NCBI RefSeq assembly: GCF_008042045.1
Contig: NZ_RDBP01000012.1
Coordinates: 3,508,819-3,564,686, forward strand
DNA length: 55,868 nucleotides
Direction of reading: 5' to 3'
Source: Streptomyces sp. T39
GTDB taxonomy: Bacteria; Actinomycetota; Actinomycetes; Streptomycetales; Streptomycetaceae
In this document: piece after piece, positions 33,938 through 41,963 of the stretch
Layout: each line of letters begins with the position of its first letter
How positions within the stretch are numbered: position 1 is the first letter of the stretch
Notes under the pieces: model-generated
What the model saw: the letters and a program-made list of their open reading frames with translations, nothing else
Database searches by the model: none
What the model was told of the DNA's origin: nothing
Position numbers and translations under genes: made by a program

Positions 33938-35761
33938 TCACCCGTACAGCGCGTCCACCTCGACCGCGTACGCCTTCTCGATCGCCCTGCGCTTCAGCTT
34001 CAGCGACGGGGTCAGCAGCCCGTGCTCCTCGCTGAAGGGATGGGCGAGGATGCGGAAGGTCCGGATCGACTCGGCCTGCGACACGAGGGTGTTGGCGGCG
34101 ACGACCGCGCGCCGGATCTCCATCTCCAGATCCGGGTCGCGCACCAGGTCCGCGGGGGCGAGCGGTGGTCTGCCCTGGATCGCCAGCCAGTGGTCGACGC
34201 CCTCCTGGTCGACGGTGACGAGCGCGGCGATGTACGGGCGGTCGTTGCCGACGACGATGCACTGCGCCACCAGCGGGTGGGCGCGCACCCGCTCCTCCAG
34301 GCCCGCCGGTGAGACGCTCTTGCCGCCGGAGGTCACCAGGATCTCCTTCTTGCGGCCGGTGATCGTCAGATAGCCGTCCTCGTCGAGGGAGCCCAGGTCA
34401 CCGGTGGCCAGCCAGTCGTCGTGCAGCACCGCCCGGGTGGCCTCCGGGTCGTTCAGGTAGCCGGAGAACACGTTGGGGCCGTGCAGCCAGATCTCGCCGT
34501 CCTCCGCGATGTGCACCGTGGTGCCGGGGATCGGCTGGCCGACCGTGCCGTAGCGCACGCGCTCCGGCGGGTTCGCGGTGGCGGCGGCCGTCGTCTCGGT
34601 CAGCCCGTACCCCTCGTAGACGGTGACGCCCGCGCCCTCGAAGAAGAGCCCGAGCCGGCGGTCCATGCCGGAGCCCCCCGACATGGCGTGGCGCACCCGG
34701 CCGCCCATCGCGTCGCGGACCTTGGAGTACACCAGCTTCTCGAAGAGCTGGTGCTGCATCCGCAGGCCCGCCGACGGGCCGGGCCCGAGGCCGAACGCCC
34801 GGTGCTCCATGGCCTCCGCGTACTTCACCGCCACCTCGGCCGCCTTGTCGAAGGGGCCCGCCCGGCCCTCCCGCTCCGCCTTGCGGCGGGCCGCGTTGAA
34901 GATCTTCTCGAAGATGTAGGGCACCGCGAGGACGAACGTGGGCCGGAAGCTGACCAGGTCCGGCAGCAGGGCGGCGGCCTGGAGCACCGGCTGGTGCCCG
35001 AGCTTGACCCGCCCGCGGATCGCGGCGACGCCCACCATCCTGCCGAAGACGTGCGACAGCGGGAGGAACAGCAGCGTCGCGGCCTCGTCCCCGGGACGCG
35101 AGTGGAACACCGGCTCCCAGCGGCCGATCATCGTGTCGGCCTCGAACATGAAGTGGGAGTGGGTGATCACACAGCCCTTGGGGCGTCCCGTGGTGCCGGA
35201 GGTGTAGATGATGGTGGCCACCGAGTCCGGGGTGACGGCCCGCCGGTGCCGGTGCACGACCTCCTCCTCGATCTGCCCGCCCGCCGCGTACAGCTCCTCC
35301 ACGGCGCCCGCGTCCAGCTGCCACAGCCGTTTCAGATGGGGGAGACGGTCGATCACGGAGCCGATCGTCATGGCGTGGTCCTCGTGCTCCACCATGCACG
35401 CCGACACCTCGGCGTCGTGCAGCATCCAGTAGACCTGGTCGGCCGACGACGTCGGGTACACCGGCACGGACTGGGCGCCCACGGTCCACAGGGCGAAGTC
35501 GAACAGCGTCCACTCGTAGCGGGTGCGGCACATCAGCGCGACCCGGTCGCCGAACCGCACGCCCTGCGCCAGCAGCCCCTTGGCCAGCGCCAGCACCTCG
35601 TCGCGGAACCCGCCCGACGTCACGTCCTGCCAGCGCCCCTCGCCGTCCTTGCGGGCGAGCGCCACCCGGTCGGGGTCGTCGAGGGCGTGATCGAAGACGG
35701 AATCGGCCAGACCGCCGACCTGAGGCGCCGTGGCCAGGGGTGGGACAGTGAACTCGCGCAA
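33938..35761 (-). CDS. Long-chain fatty acid-CoA ligase (FadD-like)
   Basis: A 607-residue AMP-forming acyl-CoA synthetase. The P-loop-like motif TIIYTSGTTGRPKGC, the YEGYGLTETTA A5 motif, WLATGDLGSLDEDGYLTITGRKKE and the C-terminal SPAGLEE segment are all present. It activates fatty acids for beta-oxidation or lipid synthesis. The frame is open upstream, but the protein family begins REFTVPPL, and an AAGGAG site at 35769-35774 lies six bases before a TTG codon at 35761, so a rare TTG start is most likely. Confidence 0.9.
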   Translation of the reverse strand: MREFTVPPLATAPQVGGLADSVFDHALDDPDRVALARKDGEGRWQDVTSGGFRDEVLALAKGLLAQGVRFGDRVALMCRTRYEWTLFDFALWTVGAQSVPVYPTSSADQVYWMLHDAEVSACMVEHEDHAMTIGSVIDRLPHLKRLWQLDAGAVEELYAAGGQIEEEVVHRHRRAVTPDSVATIIYTSGTTGRPKGCVITHSHFMFEADTMIGRWEPVFHSRPGDEAATLLFLPLSHVFGRMVGVAAIRGRVKLGHQPVLQAAALLPDLVSFRPTFVLAVPYIFEKIFNAARRKAEREGRAGPFDKAAEVAVKYAEAMEHRAFGLGPGPSAGLRMQHQLFEKLVYSKVRDAMGGRVRHAMSGGSGMDRRLGLFFEGAGVTVYEGYGLTETTAAATANPPERVRYGTVGQPIPGTTVHIAEDGEIWLHGPNVFSGYLNDPEATRAVLHDDWLATGDLGSLDEDGYLTITGRKKEILVTSGGKSVSPAGLEERVRAHPLVAQCIVVGNDRPYIAALVTVDQEGVDHWLAIQGRPPLAPADLVRDPDLEMEIRRAVVAANTLVSQAESIRTFRILAHPFSEEHGLLTPSLKLKRRAIEKAYAVEVDALYG

Positions 35762-36007
35762 TGGCCTGCTCCTTGTGGCGCTCCGCACAGCGCCGTGACC
35801 GTACCCCACGACAGCGGCCTGCGGGAGGGGCCGCGTCCGTACCCGCCGATCGGCATCAGCACAGGTCAGCGACGGGAACGGAGGACCGCCGCAGGGGTGT
35901 CGAGGCCAATTCTGACCGGCGGGTAAGGAGTCCCGGCCCGGATCTCCACCGAATCTGTACGCGCCGATCACCGCCGCGCCACCGGGTGCACGGGCCTCGC
36001 GCCCTGG

Positions 36008-36940
36008 TCAGGCGGGGCGGCCGGGGCCTGCCGGCCGGGCGGAGGGGCCCGGTCGGCCGCCGGGCCGGCGGCCCGGCACCGGACCGTGGAGGCGGTCGCC
36101 CGCCGCGAGCAGCGCACGGGCCAGCGCCGACGCCGCCTCCTGCGCGGCGGGCCTGCGGCCGCTGCGCAGCAGGACGAAGTCCACGGGCCCCAGATCGGGC
36201 AGCCCGGCCCGTTCGGGCACCGGCACCAGCCCCGGCGGGATCAGGCCCCGGGTGTGCGCCATCACCCCCAGGCCGGCGCGGGCGGCGGCGACCAGCCCAC
36301 TGAGGCTGCCGCTGGTGCACGCCATCCGCCACGCGCGGCCCTCGCGTTCCAGCACCTCCAGCGCCCGGGCGCGGGTGACGGCGGGACGCGGGAAGAGGAT
36401 CAGCGGGACGGGCCGCTCGGGGTCGATCCGGACGCCCTCGGCGGCGATCCACACCATCCGGTCCCGCCACACCACGTCGCCCTGGCCGGCGCCGGGTGCG
36501 CTCTTGGCGAGCACCAGGTCCAGCCGGCCCGCCTCCAGCCGCCGGTGCAGCGTCCCGGAGAGCTCGACCGACAGCTCCAGGTCCACCTCGGGGTGCTCGC
36601 GGCGGAACGACTCCAGGATCTCCGGCAGACGCGTCAGCACGAAGTCCTCCGAGACGCCGAACCGCAGCCGCCCGCGCAGCCGGGTCCCGCCGAAGTACGC
36701 CTCCGCCCGCTCGTGCGCCAGCAGGATCGACCGCGCGAAACCGAGCATGGCCTCGCCGTCCTCCGTCACCTCCACGCCGTGGGTGTCCCGGGTGAACAGC
36801 GGCCGGCCCGTGGCTGCCTCCAGCCGGCGCACCTGCTGGCTCACGGTGGACTGCCGCAGTCCGAGCCGCCGGGCGGCCTCGGTGAAGCTGAGCGTCTGCG
36901 CCACGGCCAGGAAGGTCCGCAGCTGCGTCGGGTCGTACAC
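36008..36940 (-). CDS. LysR family transcriptional regulator
   Basis: A 310-residue regulator. The N-terminal winged HTH (LRTFLAVAQTLSFTEAARRLGLRQSTVSQQVRRLEAATGRPLF) is classical, and a periplasmic-binding-like sensing domain follows from residue ~90. The extra C-terminal tail (residues ~285-310) is low-complexity Pro/Gly/Arg. It is divergent from the BASS-family transporter gene, its probable target. A TAGCCT box seven bases from GTG 36940 suggests a leaderless transcript. Confidence 0.92.
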   Translation of the reverse strand: MYDPTQLRTFLAVAQTLSFTEAARRLGLRQSTVSQQVRRLEAATGRPLFTRDTHGVEVTEDGEAMLGFARSILLAHERAEAYFGGTRLRGRLRFGVSEDFVLTRLPEILESFRREHPEVDLELSVELSGTLHRRLEAGRLDLVLAKSAPGAGQGDVVWRDRMVWIAAEGVRIDPERPVPLILFPRPAVTRARALEVLEREGRAWRMACTSGSLSGLVAAARAGLGVMAHTRGLIPPGLVPVPERAGLPDLGPVDFVLLRSGRRPAAQEAASALARALLAAGDRLHGPVPGRRPGGRPGPSARPAGPGRPA

Positions 36941-36947
36941 GCGCCTC

Positions 36948-36953
36948 AGGCTA
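36948..36953 (-). promoter_or_regulatory. -10-like box abutting the LysR gene start
   Basis: TAGCCT on the minus strand, seven bases, then GTG 36940. The box lies in the LysR/transporter divergent region, where autoregulation is common. Confidence 0.45.
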
Positions 36954-37060
36954 CGCGGTCATCGCGGAACGTGATGACAGTGAGAGCGGAATACGGCGTT
37001 CCCGATCAGCGTGCCGGGGAGGAGCATGGGGGTCCCCCGGACCGAGAGCAAGTGGAGCCC

Positions 37061-38317
37061 ATGAGTCCCCGCATCCCGCGCCTGCCGTCCCGGCTGCCGG
37101 TCGACCCGTACGTCCTGGCGCTGCTGGGCACCGTGGTCCTCGCCGCGCTGCTGCCCGCCTCCGGCGCGGCCGCGGCCGCGGCGGGCGGCGCGTCGACGGG
37201 CGCCGTGGCGCTGCTGTTCTTCCTCTACGGGGCGCGGCTGTCCACCCGCGAGGCGCTCGACGGGCTGCGCCACTGGCGGCTCCATCTCACCGTGCTCGGC
37301 GCCACCTTCGTGGTCTTCCCGCTGCTCGGCCTGGCGGGCCGCCTGCTGGAACCGGCGGTGCTGACGCCCGAACTCGCGGGCGGGCTGCTGTTCCTGTGCC
37401 TGGTGCCCTCGACCGTCCAGTCGTCGATCGCCTTCACCGCCATGGCACGGGGCAACGTGCCGGCCGCCGTCTGCGCCGGCTCCTTCTCCAGCCTCGCGGG
37501 GATCGTCCTCACCCCGCTGCTCGCGGCCCTGCTGCTCGGCGGGACGGGCGGCTTCTCTGCCGGTTCGCTGCTGCGGATCGTCCTCCAGCTGCTCGTCCCC
37601 TTCCTCGCCGGGCAACTGCTGCGCCGCTGGGTGGCCGGCTTCCTGGCGCGCCACCGGAAGCTGCTCGGACTCGTCGACCGCGGCTCGATCCTGCTCGTCG
37701 TCTACACGGCCTTCAGCGAGGGCATGGTCTCCGGCGTCTGGCAGCGGGTGACCCCCGCCCGGCTCGGCGCGCTGCTCGCCGTCGAGGCGGTGCTGCTCGC
37801 GGCGATGCTGGCGATCACCTGGTACGGGGCGAAGCGCCTCGGCTTCGGCCGCGCCGACCGGATCGCGATCCAGTTCGCCGGGTCGAAGAAGAGCCTGGCG
37901 GCCGGGCTGCCCATGGCCACCGTGCTGTTCGGCCCGCAGGCGAGCCTCGCCGTGCTGCCGCTGATGCTCTTCCACCAGATGCAGCTGATGGTCTGCGCGG
38001 CGATCGCGGGACGCCGCGCCCGCGCCCCGGAGCCCGCCCCGCAGGCGTCCGGCGGACACGGCGCCCGCCCGGCCCGCGGGGTGAGACCGGCCCCGGCGCG
38101 GGGCGGGGCGCTCCCGCCCCGCGCCGGGGGGAGGGCGGCCAGGGCCGCTGTTCGTCCGAGGATCATGGGCACAGTCTCGCGCGGCGGGCGGGGCACGTCA
38201 CGAGCCGCCGTACTCAGACACCGGGCGGGAGGGCCCCGCCCGGCGGGAACCGCTCCCCGCACACCCCGGCGCCGGGCGGGGCCCTCCCGCCCGGTGTCTG
38301 AGTACGGCGGCTCGTGA
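37061..38317 (+). CDS. Bile acid:sodium symporter (BASS/SBF) family transporter with abnormal C-terminus
   Basis: An integral membrane transporter of about ten helices (residues 15-330). It has the SBF landmarks LLFFLYGARLSTREAL, FLCLVPSTVQSSIAFTAMARGN, and FAGSKKSLAAGLPMA followed by MLFHQMQLMVCA. Substrates in this family include organic anions, often with sodium. A normal protein would stop soon after VCAAIAGRR (about residue 315-325), but the frame runs on to 38317 through a hairpin at 38091-38129 and the left arm of a 116-bp inverted repeat. Either the frame is genuinely extended to 418 residues or the original stop was lost; a TGA in another frame sits at 38082. Confidence 0.82.
   Translation: MSPRIPRLPSRLPVDPYVLALLGTVVLAALLPASGAAAAAAGGASTGAVALLFFLYGARLSTREALDGLRHWRLHLTVLGATFVVFPLLGLAGRLLEPAVLTPELAGGLLFLCLVPSTVQSSIAFTAMARGNVPAAVCAGSFSSLAGIVLTPLLAALLLGGTGGFSAGSLLRIVLQLLVPFLAGQLLRRWVAGFLARHRKLLGLVDRGSILLVVYTAFSEGMVSGVWQRVTPARLGALLAVEAVLLAAMLAITWYGAKRLGFGRADRIAIQFAGSKKSLAAGLPMATVLFGPQASLAVLPLMLFHQMQLMVCAAIAGRRARAPEPAPQASGGHGARPARGVRPAPARGGALPPRAGGRAARAAVRPRIMGTVSRGGRGTSRAAVLRHRAGGPRPAGTAPRTPRRRAGPSRPVSEYGGS
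38091..38129 (+). terminator. 17-bp perfect hairpin at the transporter 3' end
   Basis: Arms 38091-38107 and 38113-38129 are perfectly complementary with a five-base loop. The spacing after the out-of-frame TGA at 38082 is what a normal terminator would have, suggesting the ancestral gene ended there. Confidence 0.7.
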
Positions 38318-38385
38318 CGTGCCCCGCCCGCCGCGCGAGACTGTGCCCATGATCCTCGGACGAACAGCGGCCCTGGCCGCCCTCC
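38130..38385. repeat. Perfect 116-bp inverted repeat with 24-base spacer
   Basis: Arms 38130-38245 and 38270-38385 are exact reverse complements over 116 bases; the spacer is 38246-38269. The right arm carries the promoter and first ~12 codons of the lipoprotein gene. The left arm is an inverted copy of the same segment, lying across the end of the transporter gene. It could form a large cruciform or hairpin RNA, or be an assembly fold-back. Confidence 0.9.
38337..38342 (+). promoter_or_regulatory. -10-like box of the lipoprotein gene, inside the inverted repeat
   Basis: GAGACT followed by six bases and ATG 38349, a leaderless arrangement. Because it lies in the repeat, an identical box faces the other way at about 38173-38178 on the minus strand. 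Confidence 0.35.
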
Positions 38386-38942
38386 TCGTGGTCACCGTCA
38401 CCGCGTGCGGCACGGAACGGGCCGACGAGACGACAACGGCGTCCCCTCCGGCCGCTCCGCGCGCCTCCGTCGAGGCGCGGCCGACGTGTGCCGAGCCGGA
38501 CGGGCCCGTCACCGTGCCGGACGGGACGCCGTCGCCCCCGCCCGCCCGGGACGGGGCGGGCGGAGCCGTCGGGGACGGGGCGCCCCACTACGCGGAGAAC
38601 CACGCCTACCGCATGGAGGGCCGGATGACTCCCGAGAACCGGGCGAGAACGGAGGCGTCCGCCCGGCTCGTCCGGCAGGAGCTGGAGAAGCTCCGCGCGG
38701 AGGGCGGCTCGGGGGAGTACGGCGTCTTCCCCGACGCGCGGGTCGTCGCGGCGCTCGGGCGCCTGGGCTGCGGGGAGGAGCACGGGGTCCACGTCGGGAA
38801 CGGGTGGTACAGCGTCCACACCGGCACCGGGTGCGTGAGCGGGCGGGTGACGAAGGACGAGCTGACCGGCTCGGTGCACGGCGCCTACGCCGAGCCGCAG
38901 CCCGGTGCCGGCCCGTGTGTGGAGAACCGGGGCGGCCACTGA
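38349..38942 (+). CDS. Putative lipoprotein
   Basis: A 197-residue exported protein. The N-terminus has a short signal peptide and a lipobox VTAC with Cys18 (residues 15-18), so it is probably anchored to the membrane. After a low-complexity Pro/Ala/Thr linker comes a small domain with conserved-looking Cys residues (GCGEEHGVHVGNGWYSVHTGTGCVSG). I do not recognise the family. The promoter and first ~12 codons lie in the right arm of the inverted repeat. Confidence 0.75.
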   Translation: MILGRTAALAALLVVTVTACGTERADETTTASPPAAPRASVEARPTCAEPDGPVTVPDGTPSPPPARDGAGGAVGDGAPHYAENHAYRMEGRMTPENRARTEASARLVRQELEKLRAEGGSGEYGVFPDARVVAALGRLGCGEEHGVHVGNGWYSVHTGTGCVSGRVTKDELTGSVHGAYAEPQPGAGPCVENRGGH

Positions 38943-38954
38943 CCCCCGCCGCGT

Positions 38955-38982
38955 GGCGGGCGGCGGCCGCTGACCGCCCGCC
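38955..38982. terminator. Hairpin between convergent lipoprotein and FdhD genes
   Basis: GGCGGGCGG and CCGCCCGCC form a nine-bp stem with a ten-base loop, 13 bases after the lipoprotein stop; it could act in both directions. Confidence 0.5.
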
Positions 38983-39030
38983 CCGCCCGGGCCGGCCCGC
39001 CGCATGGCCCCGCCCCCTCGGGCGGGCCCG

Positions 39031-39870
39031 TCAGCGCAGGTCGCCGAGGTCGATGCGCTCGTCACCCGCGTACACGTTCATGCTGCCGCCGCGCAGGAAA
39101 CCGACCAGGGTCAGGCCGGTATCGGCGGCGAGGTCCACCGCCAGCGAGGAGGGCGCGGAGACGGCGGCGAGCACCGGTATGCCGGCCATCACCGCCTTCT
39201 GCGCCAGTTCGAACGAGGCTCGCCCGGAGACCAGCAGGATCGACCGGGACAGCGGCAGCCGGTCGTCCTGGAGCGCCCTGCCGACCAGCTTGTCGACCGC
39301 GTTGTGGCGGCCGACGTCCTCGCGGACGTCCACCAGCTCGCCCTCGGGCGAGAACAGCGCCGCGGCGTGCAGGCCCCCCGTCCGGTCGAAGACCTGCTGG
39401 GCGGCGCGCAGCCGGTCCGGGAGGGCGGAGAGCAGCGCGGGCGTGACGCGCACCGGGGGAGTGTCGGCGATCGGGTGGCGGGCCGTCGTGCGCACCGCGT
39501 CCAGGCTGGCCTTGCCGCACAGACCGCAGGACGAGGTCGTGTAGACGTTGCGCTCCAGCGTGATGTCGGGGACGGGGACTCCGGGGGCCAGCCGCACGTC
39601 GACCACGTTGTAGGTGTTCGAGCCGTCGGCCTGCGCGCCCGCGCAGTAGACGATCGACCGCAGGTCGGCGGCCGTCGCCAGGACCCCCTCGCTCACCAGG
39701 AAACCCGCGGCCAGCGCGAAGTCGTCCCCCGGGGTGCGCATGGTGATCGCGAGGGGTCTGCCGCCCAGGCGGATCTCCAGCGGCTCCTCCGCCACCAGGG
39801 TGTCGGGACGGGTCGAGACCGCCCCGTCCCTGATGCGGAGGGTGCGGCGGCGTTCGGTGACCCGTCCCAT
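39031..39870 (-). CDS. fdhD: Formate dehydrogenase accessory sulfurtransferase FdhD
   Basis: A 279-residue FdhD. The sulfur-transfer loop [10 protein letters not shown] has Cys115 and Cys118; [19 protein letters not shown] and [21 protein letters not shown] are family hallmarks. It moves sulfur from a cysteine desulfurase to the molybdenum cofactor of formate dehydrogenase-type enzymes. No molybdoenzyme gene lies in the window, so its client is elsewhere. The upstream open frame (to 40107) is not used; ATG 39870 starts the conserved protein. Confidence 0.92.
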   Translation of the reverse strand: MGRVTERRRTLRIRDGAVSTRPDTLVAEEPLEIRLGGRPLAITMRTPGDDFALAAGFLVSEGVLATAADLRSIVYCAGAQADGSNTYNVVDVRLAPGVPVPDITLERNVYTTSSCGLCGKASLDAVRTTARHPIADTPPVRVTPALLSALPDRLRAAQQVFDRTGGLHAAALFSPEGELVDVREDVGRHNAVDKLVGRALQDDRLPLSRSILLVSGRASFELAQKAVMAGIPVLAAVSAPSSLAVDLAADTGLTLVGFLRGGSMNVYAGDERIDLGDLR

Positions 39871-40206
39871 GTGTGCGGTTTCCCGGTTCTGTACGTGTCG
39901 GCCGCCGAGCGGCCCCGGATCGCCGGGCTCGCTGCCCGGCGGTCCCATTGTCCTGCACGTGGGGGAGGAGCCCTCCGGCCCCGTGGGTCCGGGGCTTCCG
40001 GCAGGTGGGGGCCGAGGCGGCCGTGCCCGTGCCGGGAGCGCCCGTACCGGCGTCGCCCGGGGCCGGCCGCGGCGCCGGATGCGGCGGGTCGGTGGGGAAG
40101 GCTCCAAAGACCGGGCCGTGAAGCTGTGGGATCACCTGTCCCCGTACCGGGTGGTAGCAGCCTTGACTGGATGGTTCCTGGCATCGTCACCGAGGGGGAA
40201 CCCAGC

Positions 40207-41154
40207 ATGACCGGCTCACGCGTCGTCGCCGTCGGGCACTATCAGCCCGGCAGGGTGGTCACCAACGACGACCTCGCGGCCATGGTCGACACCAGCGACG
40301 AGTGGATCCGCAGCCGGGTCGGCATCGTGACGCGGCACATCGCGGGCCCCGCCGAGTCCGTCGACGAGCTCGCCGCCCACGCGGGCGCCAAGGCGCTGGC
40401 CGCCGCAGGTGTCTCCCCGGCCGACGTCGACCTGGTGCTGGTCGCCACCTCCACGGCCGAGAACCGTTCGCCGAACATGGCCGCCCGGGTGGCCGCGCGG
40501 CTCGGCATGGGCTCTCCCGCGGTGATGGACCTGAACGTCGTGTGCGCGGGCTTCACCCATGCCCTGGCCACGGCCGACCACACCCTGCGTGCCGGCGCCG
40601 CAACCCGGGCCCTGGTCATCGGGGCCGACAAGATGGGCGACATCGCGGACTGGAGCGACCGCAGCACCTGCGTGCTGGTGGGCGACGGCGCGGGCGCCGC
40701 GGTGGTGGAGCCGGTGCGGCCGGGGCAGGAGGCCGGTATCGGGCCCGTCGTGTGGGGTTCGGTGCCCGAGCTGGGCCACGCGGTGCGCATCGAGGGCACC
40801 CCGGCGCGCTTCGCCCAGGAGGGGCAGTCCGTCTACCGCTGGGCGACCACCCAGCTGCCGCCCATCGCCCGCAGCGTCTGCGAACGGGCCGGTCTCGCCC
40901 CCGAGGACCTGGCCGCGGTCGTGCTGCACCAGGCCAACCTGCGGATCATCGAGCCCCTGGCCCAGAAGATCGGGGCCGTCAACGCGGTCGTCGCCCGCGA
41001 TGTCGTCGAATCGGGCAACACCTCGGCGGCCTCCGTCCCCATGGCGCTCTCCAAGCTGGTGGAGCGCGGCGAGATCTCCTCGGGGGACCCGGTCCTGCTC
41101 TTCGGCTTCGGCGGGAACCTCAGCTACGCGGGTCAGGTGATCCGCTGCCCGTGA
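40207..41154 (+). CDS. FabH-like beta-ketoacyl-ACP synthase III
   Basis: A 315-residue KAS III. The catalytic triad is Cys113 (NVVCAGFTHAL), His241 (LHQANLRI) and Asn271 (SGNTSAAS), all intact, and TSDEWIRSRVGI is the usual substrate-entry motif. It condenses an acyl-CoA starter with malonyl-ACP, or makes a related ester or ketone. It stands alone, far from fabD/acpP, so it is probably a secondary KAS III for starter supply or an unusual lipid and not the housekeeping enzyme. A GAGGGGG ribosome site lies upstream. Confidence 0.9.
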   Translation: MTGSRVVAVGHYQPGRVVTNDDLAAMVDTSDEWIRSRVGIVTRHIAGPAESVDELAAHAGAKALAAAGVSPADVDLVLVATSTAENRSPNMAARVAARLGMGSPAVMDLNVVCAGFTHALATADHTLRAGAATRALVIGADKMGDIADWSDRSTCVLVGDGAGAAVVEPVRPGQEAGIGPVVWGSVPELGHAVRIEGTPARFAQEGQSVYRWATTQLPPIARSVCERAGLAPEDLAAVVLHQANLRIIEPLAQKIGAVNAVVARDVVESGNTSAASVPMALSKLVERGEISSGDPVLLFGFGGNLSYAGQVIRCP

Positions 41155-41205
41155 CCCCGGGCGCGGCGGGCCCCCGGTGCCGTCGGCGGGGGCGGGCCGG
41201 GGCGG

Positions 41206-41211
41206 CAGACT
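41206..41211 (+). promoter_or_regulatory. -10-like box abutting the Nudix gene start
   Basis: CAGACT, seven bases, then ATG 41219, with no ribosome-binding site between. Confidence 0.45.
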
Positions 41212-41218
41212 GGGCGGC

Positions 41219-41680
41219 ATGACGACGAAGCGAAGCGCCGGACTGCTCCTCTTCCGGCGGCGTGACACCGGCACCGAGGTGCTGATCGGGCACATGGGCG
41301 GGCCGTTCTGGGAGGGGCGCGACGAGGCGGCCTGGTCGATCCCGAAGGGCGAGTACGGGCCCGACGAGGAGCCGATGGCCGCCGCACGGCGGGAGTTCGA
41401 GGAGGAACTCGGGCTCCAGCCGCCCACCGGCGAGTGGCTGCCGCTCGGCGAGATGCGGCAGACCGGCGGGAAGCTGGTCGTCGTCTGGGCGATGGAGGGC
41501 GACCTCGACACCGCGCTCGTGGTGCCCGGCACGTTCACCATGGAGTGGCCGCGGGGGTCCGGCGTGCTCCGGGAGTTCCCGGAGATCGACCGGGCCGGGT
41601 GGTTCGCCCTCGACGCGGCACGGCCGCTGCTCGTGGCGGGTCAGCGGGTCTTCCTGGAGCGGCTCGAACCGCTGTTGTGA
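41219..41680 (+). CDS. Nudix hydrolase
   Basis: A 153-residue single Nudix domain. The Nudix box is GX5EX7REFEEELG (starting GEYGPDE). The sequence before it (RSAGLLLFRRRDTGTEVLIGHMGGPFW) is typical of the Orn/DATP pyrophosphohydrolase-like NUDIX proteins. It would cleave a nucleoside diphosphate linked to another moiety; the substrate is unknown. Probably leaderless. Confidence 0.9.
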   Translation: MTTKRSAGLLLFRRRDTGTEVLIGHMGGPFWEGRDEAAWSIPKGEYGPDEEPMAAARREFEEELGLQPPTGEWLPLGEMRQTGGKLVVVWAMEGDLDTALVVPGTFTMEWPRGSGVLREFPEIDRAGWFALDAARPLLVAGQRVFLERLEPLL

Positions 41681-41773
41681 CCCGAGCGCCCCGTTCGGGT
41701 CGCGGGTCCGGCGGCCCCGCTCCCTGCCTTCCGCGGCCCCCCACTCCCGGGCTTTGTCCCGAGTGTGGAGAAA

Positions 41774-41813
41774 GTTGGGCAGGAACTGTGCGCAAGTTCT
41801 TCCCCGTTGGGCA
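41774..41813. promoter_or_regulatory. Operator-like cluster upstream of the ROK regulator gene
   Basis: Two direct GTTGGGCA copies (41774-41781 and 41806-41813) are 32 bases apart, about three helical turns. Between them is a perfect GAACT-N7-AGTTC dyad (41783-41799). A TACGTT -10-like box follows at 41823-41828. The layout suits autoregulation by the downstream ROK protein. Confidence 0.45.
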
Positions 41814-41963
41814 AAGCGCTGCTACGTTCCCCCTCGAAAGCAGACGGACGAGGCCGAGGTTCCCCGTGCCGAGGGCTGAGGTGAGAGGGCTTCCGTCCGG
41901 ACCGCGCCGTGGTGAGGAACCAGGCCGGGCCGGCGGACCGGCCCCAGGGGAGGGGAGGGGTAC

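Noticed and set aside
38246..38269. Invertible promoter switch based on the 116-bp inverted repeat
   Set aside because: The spacer is only 24 bases and holds no promoter, and no recombinase is nearby, so inversion would have little effect.
40207..41154. Fatty-acid synthase cluster suggested by FabH
   Set aside because: No fabD, acpP or fabF lies beside it; the neighbours are FdhD and a Nudix hydrolase.
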